From a bacterium (GTDB lineage Archaea; Thermoproteota; Nitrososphaeria; Nitrososphaerales; CADDZS01): DNA of 7,244 bases. Position numbers and translations under genes: made by a program. The notes beneath the pieces were generated by a model that had not been told where the DNA came from, did not search any database, and saw nothing but the letters and a program-made list of their open reading frames with translations. Each line of letters opens with the position of its first letter. The first letter of the stretch is position 1. Of this stretch, positions 1 through 5,314 are shown piece by piece. The stretch spans positions 264 through 7,507 of the forward strand of contig DAIDAB010000099.1 in assembly GCA_027310845.1 (NCBI GenBank), written 5' to 3'.

Positions 1-162
1 TAGCAAAGACTCCAGGAGAATCCTAATCGAAATTGGAAGACGCGAAATATTTGCTTTTGCGCCTAATTGTTTCTGCAAACCAGGTAGCGAATAAAAATGA
101 ATTGTCTTGCCAGAAGACAGCTCAAATTCATCTAGGACATCCTGCACAAGGGTGCTCGACAT
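1..162 (-). CDS. acnA: Aconitate hydratase, N-terminal fragment (cut by window edge)
   Basis: Reading the minus strand from the ATG at 162 gives 54 codons that stay open to base 1, so only the N-terminus is visible. After a variable start (MSSTLVQDVLDEFEL) the protein has FYSLPGLQKQLG at residues 23-34 and ISRLPISIRILLESLL at 39-54. This is the signature opening of AcnA/IRP-type aconitases (a YSLP motif, then RLP.S.R.LLE). The full enzyme interconverts citrate and isocitrate in the TCA cycle with a 4Fe-4S cluster; the cluster cysteines would lie beyond the window. An in-frame TTG three codons upstream (171) is an alternative start, and a stop lies just above it. A TATA-like stretch about 28 bases upstream suggests a leaderless or very short-leader mRNA. 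The identification rests on 54 residues, but the motif is distinctive. Confidence 0.85.
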   Translation of the reverse strand, partial: MSSTLVQDVLDEFELSSGKTIHFYSLPGLQKQLGAKANISRLPISIRILLESLL

Positions 163-185
163 TCCGCTCAACGACCTTGCTTTTC

Positions 186-195
186 AAAAATATTA
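186..195 (-). promoter_or_regulatory. Probable TATA box of the aconitase gene
   Basis: On the minus strand this reads TAATATTTTT, centred about 28 bases before the ATG at 162. Archaeal TATA boxes sit about 25-27 bases before the transcription start, so the mRNA would begin within a few bases of the ATG. Assigned by position and composition only. Confidence 0.45.
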
Positions 196-206
196 GAAAG
201 CTTTCT
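195..206. promoter_or_regulatory. Perfect 12-bp palindrome next to the aconitase TATA box
   Basis: AGAAAGCTTTCT is a perfect 12-bp palindrome lying immediately upstream, in minus-strand sense, of the AT-rich box assigned to aconitase. The half-site AGAAAGC recurs on the minus strand near 255-263 (AGAAAGCATTTTCGC). Dyads beside the TATA/BRE region are typical archaeal regulator sites, but the regulator is unknown and this could be chance. Confidence 0.3.
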
Positions 207-506
207 GTATTTCAGTGTTGCCGGCATGAATTGCACCAACCTCATCGAGCGAAAATGCTTTCTGCGATTTACTCTAGTCAAATATAGTGTCAATCCACGC
301 ACAAATTGCTCTCTTTGGTTGGATTCGAACTTTTGATTAGCTATATGCACCACGGTTTGAATATCACCCCAGTGTTTCGTAGATGCACCGAAAGTTCAAT
401 TCATTGAAGCATTTGGAAGTTCTCTCTCACAAATGTGGCCTGCTCGACCTCGCTTCTATTTCTCATAAATCACTAAAATGCGTTTCCATTTTGATGATTC
501 AAGTGT

Positions 507-806
507 TCACTTCAGGTAGACAGGTTCATTGATTTCTTCGCAAGGGTAGCCAAAGGGAATCGGATTCGAACATGCGTCACAGACAAGTCTCATTCCGTTA
601 TCTCTGATTGGAACCTGTTTGAGTTCGCCTCGGAGGCAGTTGGGGCACATCGATCCCGGCTTGAGAGGGTTTGGTATCTGAATCGTGATCGGACTCTTGT
701 TGCAGCTTTCACAGGCAAGTCTGTAATAGAAGGTACAATTACATTCCAAATACTCTGCAACATGCAATTTGGAACCACATGAGCAAGTATGGGAATGTGA
801 GAGCAT
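507..806 (-). CDS. Small cysteine-rich zinc-ribbon protein
   Basis: This 99-residue protein has 11 cysteines arranged as metal-binding pairs: C8-x-C10, C22-x-C24, C32-x2-C35, C54-x2-C57, C76-x2-C79, plus a lone C89. The second half, CPNC at 54-57 and CDAC at 76-79 with 18 residues between, is a classic zinc ribbon. The first half could form another one or two zinc knuckles, with H4, H6 and H15 as extra possible ligands. No enzyme domain, signal peptide or membrane segment is visible. Small proteins of this kind are often nucleic-acid or protein adaptors, but the sequence does not reveal the partner. The ATG at 806 is the only good start, because the frame runs to a TGA at 867 with no other ATG, GTG or TTG. 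It is co-oriented with the oxidoreductase upstream, but a 122-base gap with its own TATA-like box suggests separate transcription. The function is not recognised. Confidence 0.75.
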   Translation of the reverse strand: MLSHSHTCSCGSKLHVAEYLECNCTFYYRLACESCNKSPITIQIPNPLKPGSMCPNCLRGELKQVPIRDNGMRLVCDACSNPIPFGYPCEEINEPVYLK

Positions 807-887
807 CTTGGAAATCGAGTATCCTTTGGCATCTGGGCTATTATGCAGATCGTTGTGCCTTATCCATCAAGTAATCTAACCGACCTG

Positions 888-897
888 AAATATAATA
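888..897 (-). promoter_or_regulatory. TATA-like box upstream of the zinc-ribbon gene
   Basis: The minus strand reads TATTATATTT, about 86 bases before the ATG at 806, which would give a leader of roughly 60 bases. It lies between the stop of the LLM gene (929) and the zinc-ribbon start, so it argues for an independent promoter instead of read-through. The long leader makes it only a moderate candidate. Confidence 0.35.
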
Positions 898-928
898 GAC
901 TAACTGTTTCTGACATTTTGGAAAATGC

Positions 929-1870
929 CTAAAAATCTTCCTTTAGTGTTTCGGTCAGCAACCCTAACATTTCCATTCCTTGATTGTTCCAAATCTGGAA
1001 GTAGAATTTTCCGACTCCTGCCTTTCGCCTTTCGTTGACCTGCTCCACAAATTCCTCTCTTGTTCCACATAGAATGCCCTTTGAAAGAAGCACCTTAGAT
1101 GTAGAATCTGGGTCGCCAAACATTCCTATTGCTTTCATGTATCTTCTAATGCGCTGCGAAAGCTCTCTCTTCGATTCTCCAATTATGAAAGTGCCCATGT
1201 GTGAAATCTCCATATCATCATCTCCTCTCGCTCTTTCGAGTTCCATCTTTAGACGCCTATACACTTCAAGTGGAGAATTGAATATGTTCCATTCATCCAC
1301 ATACTTTGCAATGGTCTGAACGATCCTTGTGTTGCGCCCACCTCCGATTAGATGGATTCCTTTTCCATAGGGTCTTGGAAAACAATCAATGTGGGCGGAA
1401 AAGTGGTCTCCGTCGAAATCCACTCTCTTACCTTCGGTCATGGGCCTTACTATTTCAAAGGCTTCGATAAGCTGTTTTCTCCTGACCTTGAATGGAGGGA
1501 AAGCATATCCATGAGCAACATACTCATCTTCGTACCAGCCTGCACCCAATCCTAAAAAAAGTCGTCCTTTGGAGAAAGCGTGGATTGTGCAAGCCATCCG
1601 CCCGAGCATAGCTGGATTGCGAAATCCGACTGGAGAAACCATCGGACCGAATCTGATTTTCTTTGTCCTCGCAGCGAGTGCGCCAAGAGAAACCCAGCAC
1701 TCTGGTGAAGGGACTGGTTTTCCTTTCATGGCCCCCATCGAAAGAATGTGATCCGATCTGAAGATGTATCCATAACCTGAACTTTCGGCGTAGTCTGCCC
1801 ACACGAGAATATCATCGACGCTCAGTCCCTGCTGCGGCTCAATCATCAGCCCGCAATTCTTGAGAAGCAA
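929..1870 (-). CDS. LLM-class (luciferase-like) F420-dependent oxidoreductase
   Basis: The 313-residue protein has the bacterial-luciferase-like TIM-barrel fold seen in F420- or flavin-dependent oxidoreductases. The N-terminal strand GLMIEPQQG (7-15), the SDH motif (39-41), the ARTKKIRFGPMVSP block (67-80), the family hallmark GLGAGWYEDEY (107-117) and IHLIGGG (172-178) are all present in order. Such enzymes move hydride between reduced F420 or FMN and a small organic substrate in the cytoplasm; the substrate cannot be read here. The start is TTG at 1868-1870. The frame runs upstream to a TGA at 1934 without an ATG, and family members begin about where this TTG lies (MKFGLMIEP-type openings). 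ATG at Met9 would remove the first beta strand. The stop is TAG. It is divergent from the Nudix gene and has no visible operon partner. FMN instead of F420 use cannot be excluded. Confidence 0.88.
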   Translation of the reverse strand: MLLKNCGLMIEPQQGLSVDDILVWADYAESSGYGYIFRSDHILSMGAMKGKPVPSPECWVSLGALAARTKKIRFGPMVSPVGFRNPAMLGRMACTIHAFSKGRLFLGLGAGWYEDEYVAHGYAFPPFKVRRKQLIEAFEIVRPMTEGKRVDFDGDHFSAHIDCFPRPYGKGIHLIGGGRNTRIVQTIAKYVDEWNIFNSPLEVYRRLKMELERARGDDDMEISHMGTFIIGESKRELSQRIRRYMKAIGMFGDPDSTSKVLLSKGILCGTREEFVEQVNERRKAGVGKFYFQIWNNQGMEMLGLLTETLKEDF

Positions 1871-1987
1871 TTTGTTAAACCGTGGTAACTTTGGTCGTAA
1901 TCGTGCTTTTTCAGCCTTTTCAAGTTGGAGGATTCAATTGCAAGCAAGGGAAAACGCAGAAAGCATCCTCTTTCTGTCTCTTTTGCC

Positions 1988-2428
1988 ATGGCTCAAGTTT
2001 TTCCAGAACCTACAGTAGGCGCGCTCATCCAGAATGACACCGGAAAGATTTTGCTATGCGATTCACACAAGTGGCCGGGATTTTACACTGTCCCGGGCGG
2101 TCACGTGGAACTCGGCGAGACATGCGAAGATGCCCTCGTGAGGGAGATCAAGGAAGAAGTGGGACTCGAGATCAAGGTGCAGGAACTCCTTTCAATTCAG
2201 CAGGTCATTTATCCCAAAGAGTTTTGGAAAAACGCCCATTTCATCTTCTTCGACTATCTGTGCCTTGCAGAAGGAAACCAGACAGTCAGCGTTGATTCTG
2301 ATGAAATCCAATCAACACTGTGGACTACTCCCCAAGAGGCTCTCAAGATGAACATAGACAGGTATCTGAGACATTTCATAAAGAGACTAATCGATAGGTC
2401 AGCTCCGTTCGTGATTTCATGGAAATGA
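1988..2428 (+). CDS. Nudix hydrolase
   Basis: From the ATG at 1988 the protein has 146 residues and contains a perfect Nudix box, G-x5-E-x7-REU-x-EE-x-GU, at residues 38-60 (GHVELGE ... REIKEEVGL). The preceding PEPTVGALI strand and the WPGFYTVPGG segment are also typical. Nudix enzymes use Mg2+ bound by the REUxEE glutamates to cleave nucleoside diphosphates linked to another group (NTPs, ADP-ribose, NADH, FAD and similar). The FPEPTVGALI..N opening and the short length suggest an MTH1/ADP-ribose-pyrophosphatase-like housekeeping enzyme, but the substrate is not determinable. The same frame opens at a TTG at 1925, giving 167 residues. I prefer the ATG because the extra 21 residues are basic, non-conserved in character and precede the normal family start. 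It converges on the pyrophosphatase gene, with a T6 tract in the gap. Confidence 0.9.
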   Translation: MAQVFPEPTVGALIQNDTGKILLCDSHKWPGFYTVPGGHVELGETCEDALVREIKEEVGLEIKVQELLSIQQVIYPKEFWKNAHFIFFDYLCLAEGNQTVSVDSDEIQSTLWTTPQEALKMNIDRYLRHFIKRLIDRSAPFVISWK

Positions 2429-2486
2429 TTTCACTTTAGAATGCGTCTTGACTGGAACAAGTCGTTACATCTGAGAGGGCAAATCA

Positions 2487-2492
2487 TTTTTT
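2487..2492 (+). terminator. Poly-T tract, likely terminator of the Nudix gene
   Basis: T6 on the plus strand, about 60 bases after the Nudix stop and just before the 3' end of the converging pyrophosphatase gene. Archaeal RNA polymerase terminates at oligo-T stretches without needing a hairpin. No equivalent T-run follows the pyrophosphatase stop on the minus strand. Confidence 0.4.
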
Positions 2493-2498
2493 GGGGCT

Positions 2499-3014
2499 CT
2501 ATTTTTGAAATGTGTTCATTGCTTCCATGATGAGCTTCTTCGCGTATTCCGCGCCTTCCCAACCCTCAATTTTCACGAACTTATTCGGCTCCGAATCCTT
2601 GTAATGCCGGAAAAAGTGTTCTATCTGCTTTCTCGTGAACTCCGGGAGCTCGCTGATTGAATTGATATCAGAGTAGATGGGGTCGATTTCTTTGGCAGGC
2701 ACCGCAACGATCTTTGCGTCCGGTCCCTTCTCATCAATTGTGAGGAGAACGCCTATTGGTCTTGATCGTATCACGGTCATCGGGTAGACTGATTCTTGGC
2801 ACACTACAAGCGCGTCCACGGGATCTCCATCGGCGGCTTTGGTCTGAGGAATAAAGCCATAGTTGAAGGGGTAATGTGTTGGTGTATAGAGGAACCTATC
2901 AACAAACACCGCTCCAGAATTCAAAACTACTTCGTACTTGACACTGCTCCCTCTTGGAATCTCTATTACCACGTTGATTGATTCGGGCGGATTGTCCCCA
3001 GAACTCAATAGCAT
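2499..3014 (-). CDS. ppa: Inorganic pyrophosphatase, family I
   Basis: This 171-residue soluble enzyme hydrolyses pyrophosphate to two phosphates, pulling biosynthetic reactions forward. Length and sequence match family I throughout. Compared with the E. coli enzyme from memory, the active-site residues are all present: E18, K26 and E28 in the VVIEIP...KYE region, R40, Y48 and Y52 in THYPFNYGFI, the Mg2+-binding D62, D64 and D67 of DGDPVDALV, D94, D99 and K101 in the DEKGPDAK loop, and Y138-K139 of HYKD. The ATG at 3014 gives the family-length N-terminus; an ATG 17 bases upstream is out of frame. The gene ends in TAG four codons before a TGA. It stands alone, converging on the Nudix gene, with a 301-base spacer on its 5' side. 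Confidence 0.96.
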   Translation of the reverse strand: MLLSSGDNPPESINVVIEIPRGSSVKYEVVLNSGAVFVDRFLYTPTHYPFNYGFIPQTKAADGDPVDALVVCQESVYPMTVIRSRPIGVLLTIDEKGPDAKIVAVPAKEIDPIYSDINSISELPEFTRKQIEHFFRHYKDSEPNKFVKIEGWEGAEYAKKLIMEAMNTFQK

Positions 3015-3315
3015 TTGTCTTCACTCTTCATCACGTTTGGTTATGTAGAAAAAGGCATCCTACCCAAATCGTCTCTTCAAAAGTCCTCGAACCAAATCTT
3101 TGCTTTCAAACCGGCACTTAATCACATAACAACGTAAGGCTTGAATCTGCGAAATTCGTTTACAGAAGACGCGCAAGCTCATTGTGATTCTGACGGCGAT
3201 ATCTAAATTGCTTCATCTCGGAATGCAGTTTCGGGACATTGGAGGATCTGGTAGGGGCATCGTTTGTCTTCATCGAATTTCTTAGGATCTTGCATTCTCT
3301 TAGGTCAAGCTGAAC
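3015..3315. other. 301-base spacer, at most one doubtful small ORF
   Basis: This spacer lies between the 3' end of the amidase pseudogene and the pyrophosphatase start, both on the minus strand. It should hold the ppa promoter; weak AT-rich candidates on the minus strand are TTTTTCTACATAACC (about 3039-3053) and TGTTATGTGATTAAG (about 3119-3133), neither convincing. A 37-codon minus-strand frame (3160-3273) is described separately. I see no tRNA, terminator or extended repeat. Confidence 0.5.
3160..3273 (-). CDS. Possible 37-residue basic small protein (doubtful)
   Basis: ATG at 3273 to TAA at 3160, lying 42 bases after the amidase stop in the same direction. The product is basic (8 Lys/Arg and 3 His against 3 acidic residues), with the string KQFRYRRQNHNELARLL at its C-terminus. 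No domain is recognised and no Shine-Dalgarno or clear TATA box is present. An overlapping 30-codon frame starts at a nearby ATG, as expected by chance in non-stop-rich DNA. Listed only because the spacer is otherwise empty. Confidence 0.15.
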   Translation of the reverse strand: MKTNDAPTRSSNVPKLHSEMKQFRYRRQNHNELARLL

Positions 3316-4236
3316 TCACGAGAAGATGTTCAATGGCATGGCTAATCCTACGACCCAATTAGGAGTATCGGCTATTTCATGAATTCGAAGATCAGCGGCA
3401 ACGCTCCATAGAATGTATGCTTCCTCTCTTGCGAGTTTGTGATGTTTTGAGAGATGTTCGATCATGCCTCTCACAGCCTGCCTTGAGGCCTCCATAAGAT
3501 CAGGAGAGATTCCTGTCGTAACAAAGTGCCCTTTGCTTTCCTGTTCTTTAAAACTAGTGAAGAAATGCGGGCTCGAGAGCTTTGCGTTCTTGATCAATTC
3601 AAACCTGAGAGTGACAACTCCAGGGCATTCAATCGCGGTAACGCAGACTTCGTCTCCTTGGGCCGCGTGGACATCTCCAACTGAGAATAGGGCCCCATTG
3701 TTCCAGACTGGCAGGATCAACTTGCTCCCTTCCGTGAGGTGCTTTATGTCCATGTTTCCACCATGTGAGCCCGGAGGCATTGCATTGAATTCTCCGTTTT
3801 CCTTTGGGGCAACTCCCATCACTCCACAGAACGGTCTCAAAGGTACTTTGATTCCTGGCTTGAAACTAGCTTTTCTCTTGCTAGAAGAAAGATCCCAGAT
3901 GTGAAGGAATGGGCTGTTGGATTCAGGAAGGAGGCCCAAGCCTGGAATTATTACGGACCACCCCCAGCCAGCGACTTGCACCTTTTCAATTGAAATGGAA
4001 AGCGCATCACGTGGTGATGCACCCTCAATGTATACAGGGCCTGACAGAGGGTAAAGTCGCTTTTCGTCGAGTTTCGCGAGATCTTTTACTTTGCTATCTT
4101 TTGTAATCTACCAAGAGGCAACCTCATTTACCTCAAATTCCACTCGATCTCCGGGCTTGATATGAAGCACCGGTTTGTGTTTGTTATTCCACAAATAGTG
4201 GAATGTGTCCCTTGTGATCTTGTAGGAATGTGCCAA
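3316..4236 (-). pseudogene. Acetamidase/formamidase interrupted by one in-frame TAG
   Basis: The frame encodes a full-length FmdA/AmdA amidase (306 residues plus one stop) that would hydrolyse formamide or acetamide to ammonia and the acid. Family landmarks run the whole length: KITRDTFHYLWNN (6-18), VLHIKPGDRVEFEV (23-36), ITKDSKVKDLAKLD (44-57), LSGPVYIEGA, AGWGWSVIIPGLGLL (89-103), HGGNMDIKHLTEG (158-170) and GDVHAAQGDEVC (187-198). Codon 43 (4108-4110) is TAG, directly after SW and before ITKDS, where relatives probably carry Gln (CAG to TAG). There is no frameshift: both halves share one frame. The start is TTG at 4234-4236, giving MAHSYKITRD at the usual family start. An ATG at 4335 would add 33 unrelated residues and overlap the divergent gene. 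Where the family usually has PGDAL this copy has PRDAL. The rest is well conserved, so the break is recent, a read error, or tolerated by read-through. A restart at GTG 3981 would lack the N-terminal third. Confidence 0.88.
4004..4020. repeat. Inverted repeat inside the amidase frame
   Basis: GCATCAC, spacer GTG, GTGATGC: a perfect 7-bp inverted repeat within the codons for the ASPRDA segment. It coincides with the unusual Arg in place of the common Gly of PGDAL. It could fold as a small mRNA hairpin. No function is inferred. Confidence 0.35.
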
Positions 4237-4267
4237 AAACCCACTTTGCGATTTCTGACCAGCGCTG

Positions 4268-4278
4268 TAAGATAAAGA
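4268..4278 (-). promoter_or_regulatory. TATA-like box for the amidase gene
   Basis: The minus strand reads TCTTTATCTTA, with its core about 37 bases before the TTG at 4236, implying a leader of roughly 10 bases. It sits in the 74-base gap between the divergent amidase and metallopeptidase-like genes, and supports the TTG start over the upstream ATG at 4335, which would place the box inside the coding region. Confidence 0.4.
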
Positions 4279-4310
4279 TAGGTACCGTGGAATCAGAGCA
4301 CTGAATTGAA

Positions 4311-4748
4311 ATGAAGGAATCGCAGAATGATTCACGAACTACTGTTGGTGATATCGATCCATCTTCTTCTAATGAAGCACAATTTAAGATAACTGTCGTG
4401 CATGCCATACTTTCAAAAGACACAGAGAAGGCGGTGGATCTCGTCTGCAAGAAATACGGAGTGAGAGTACCGAAGCTGAAAATTGGCATACCAAAGGGTC
4501 AGAAGAAGGCTCTGGGAGTCTACACCTTGCAGTCAAACTCTATCGGTTTCAGGGATCAGGAGCAATTTTTCAATCCGTTCGTCGTCTTACACGAGCTTTA
4601 TCATTGCATACGTTCGACATCCGGATCTCACAGAGGTACTGAGAAAAACGCTGACAGGTTTGCAATTACCTACATAGAGGAGTATAATCGCTTTGCCCGA
4701 AGGTTTCTCCAAGGAGAGATTCCATTTAAGGAGGTGCAGGTGGATTAG
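4311..4748 (+). CDS. Small HExxH metallopeptidase-like protein (minigluzincin / ImmA-IrrE-like)
   Basis: The 145-residue protein carries VVLHELYHCIR, an HExxH zinc motif at residues 94-98, followed by TEKNADRFA at 110-118. E111, 13 residues after the second His, is the likely third zinc ligand, and the E..AxxFA pattern is that of M78/ImmA-IrrE and minigluzincin proteins (HELxH...E..A..FA). The preceding strand VYTLQSNSIGFRD (70-82) is also like that fold. Residues 1-24 are polar, Ser/Asp-rich and probably disordered. There is no signal peptide, so it should be cytoplasmic. ImmA-type proteins usually cleave a partner HTH repressor, but no HTH gene is adjacent. It could equally be an uncharacterised archaeal peptidase. 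The start is ATG at 4311, 74 bases from the divergent amidase. Its TAG stop directly abuts the stop of the converging CBS gene. Confidence 0.82.
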   Translation: MKESQNDSRTTVGDIDPSSSNEAQFKITVVHAILSKDTEKAVDLVCKKYGVRVPKLKIGIPKGQKKALGVYTLQSNSIGFRDQEQFFNPFVVLHELYHCIRSTSGSHRGTEKNADRFAITYIEEYNRFARRFLQGEIPFKEVQVD

Positions 4749-5258
4749 CTATCTGCTACGTCTGTGTGGCACAAAGCGAGCTTTCATCAATTCTTGAAGG
4801 TAGCCGACCTGCATAGGTTCCGCCCTTATTATGTCTGAAGAAGTAATTATTCCCACGAGTTCGCCATCATTCATAACTGGAAGTTTAGATACACTGTACT
4901 CCGTCATCAGGCGTGAAGCTGATTCGATCGTCGCATTCTGCTCAACCGTTACCACAGGTTTGGACATTACATCTGCAGAAGTGGTCTTTCTAGGATCAAT
5001 CCCCGCCTTTACAATGTTTCGTAGAACGTCTCCCTTTGTTATTATTCCTAAGACGATTCCGTTCCTCTTGACAACGACACTTCCAATGTCTCTGTTTATC
5101 ATCTTCAAGACTGCATCGTAGGCCTTGTCAGAAGCTTCGACGCTGACCACACTGCTTGTCATCACATCGCCGACCCTCATCCCGTCTTCTGACAATGGGC
5201 GCACCTTCTCGCCCCCTCCACCTTCTTGCCCTATATTAGCAGCTCTTGAAATATTCAT
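4749..5258 (-). CDS. Two-CBS-domain protein
   Basis: From the ATG at 5258 the protein has 169 residues. A short N-terminus with a Gly-rich linker (QEGGGGEKV, 11-19) leads to CBS1 (about 28-85: MRVGDVMTSSVVSVEASD ... GIVLGIITKGDVLRNI) and CBS2 (about 95-146: ADVMSKPVVTVEQNATI ... GELVGIITSSDIIRA), then a basic tail ending HRRSR. Paired CBS domains form a Bateman module that binds adenine nucleotides or SAM and signals energy state; with no catalytic domain attached it probably acts on a partner protein. An ATG at 5297 would add 13 residues, but it lies inside the likely TATA box (5296-5303), and the 5258 start sits 42 bases from that box, so 5258 is preferred. The TAG stop touches the stop of the converging metallopeptidase-like gene. 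Confidence 0.9.
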   Translation of the reverse strand: MNISRAANIGQEGGGGEKVRPLSEDGMRVGDVMTSSVVSVEASDKAYDAVLKMINRDIGSVVVKRNGIVLGIITKGDVLRNIVKAGIDPRKTTSADVMSKPVVTVEQNATIESASRLMTEYSVSKLPVMNDGELVGIITSSDIIRAEPMQVGYLQELMKARFVPHRRSR

Positions 5259-5295
5259 TTGTAGGTGTTCGTTTCTCGGACATTTCGGCGAATTC

Positions 5296-5303
5296 ATTTA
5301 TAG
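5296..5303 (-). promoter_or_regulatory. TATA box of the CBS gene
   Basis: The minus strand reads CTATAAAT, about 42 bases before the ATG at 5258, giving a leader near 16 bases. This decides the CBS start. On the plus strand it reads ATTTATAG and lies only about 13 bases before the methyltransferase ATG (5315), too close to serve that gene. The methyltransferase may instead use the AT-rich AAATATTCATT at 5249-5259. Confidence 0.5.
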
Positions 5304-5314
5304 AAACATGCAGA

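Larger units (their letters stand above)
163..506. other. 344-base spacer without a convincing gene
   Basis: This lies between the aconitase start and the end of the zinc-ribbon gene. Open frames here are short and have no recognisable domain; the longest overlap the aconitase gene or its promoter in other frames. A GTTCGAATCC-like string on the minus strand (321-330) resembles a tRNA T-loop, but the flanking bases do not pair as a T-stem. The only structure I can support is the TATA-like box and palindrome at 186-206. A second AT-rich stretch near 280-288 (minus-strand CTATATTTG) could be another promoter element. Confidence 0.5.

Noticed and set aside
33..287. 84-codon plus-strand open frame
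   Set aside because: It overlaps the aconitase N-terminus and its promoter on the opposite strand, shows no domain, and its composition looks random.
315..345. tRNA-like T-loop (GTTCGAATCC on the minus strand)
   Set aside because: The five bases on either side of the loop do not pair, and no acceptor stem, D-arm or anticodon arm is found around it. A similar string at 561-570 lies inside the zinc-ribbon gene.
168..353. 61-codon minus-strand open frame upstream of aconitase
   Set aside because: It contains the aconitase TATA-like box and palindrome and resembles no protein family.
383..532. 49-codon plus-strand open frame starting at an ATG at 383
   Set aside because: It has no recognisable domain or promoter, and its end is antisense to the zinc-ribbon gene.
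3464..3904. 146-codon plus-strand open frame
   Set aside because: It is antisense to the strongly conserved part of the amidase and has no recognisable domain.
4108..4110. Pyrrolysine as the primary reading of the amidase TAG
   Set aside because: At least five genes in the window end in TAG at family-normal lengths, and amidases of this family are not known to need pyrrolysine. Kept only as an alternative in the findings.
4184..4489. 101-codon minus-strand frame overlapping the amidase start and metallopeptidase gene
   Set aside because: It lies out of frame with both real genes and has no recognisable features.
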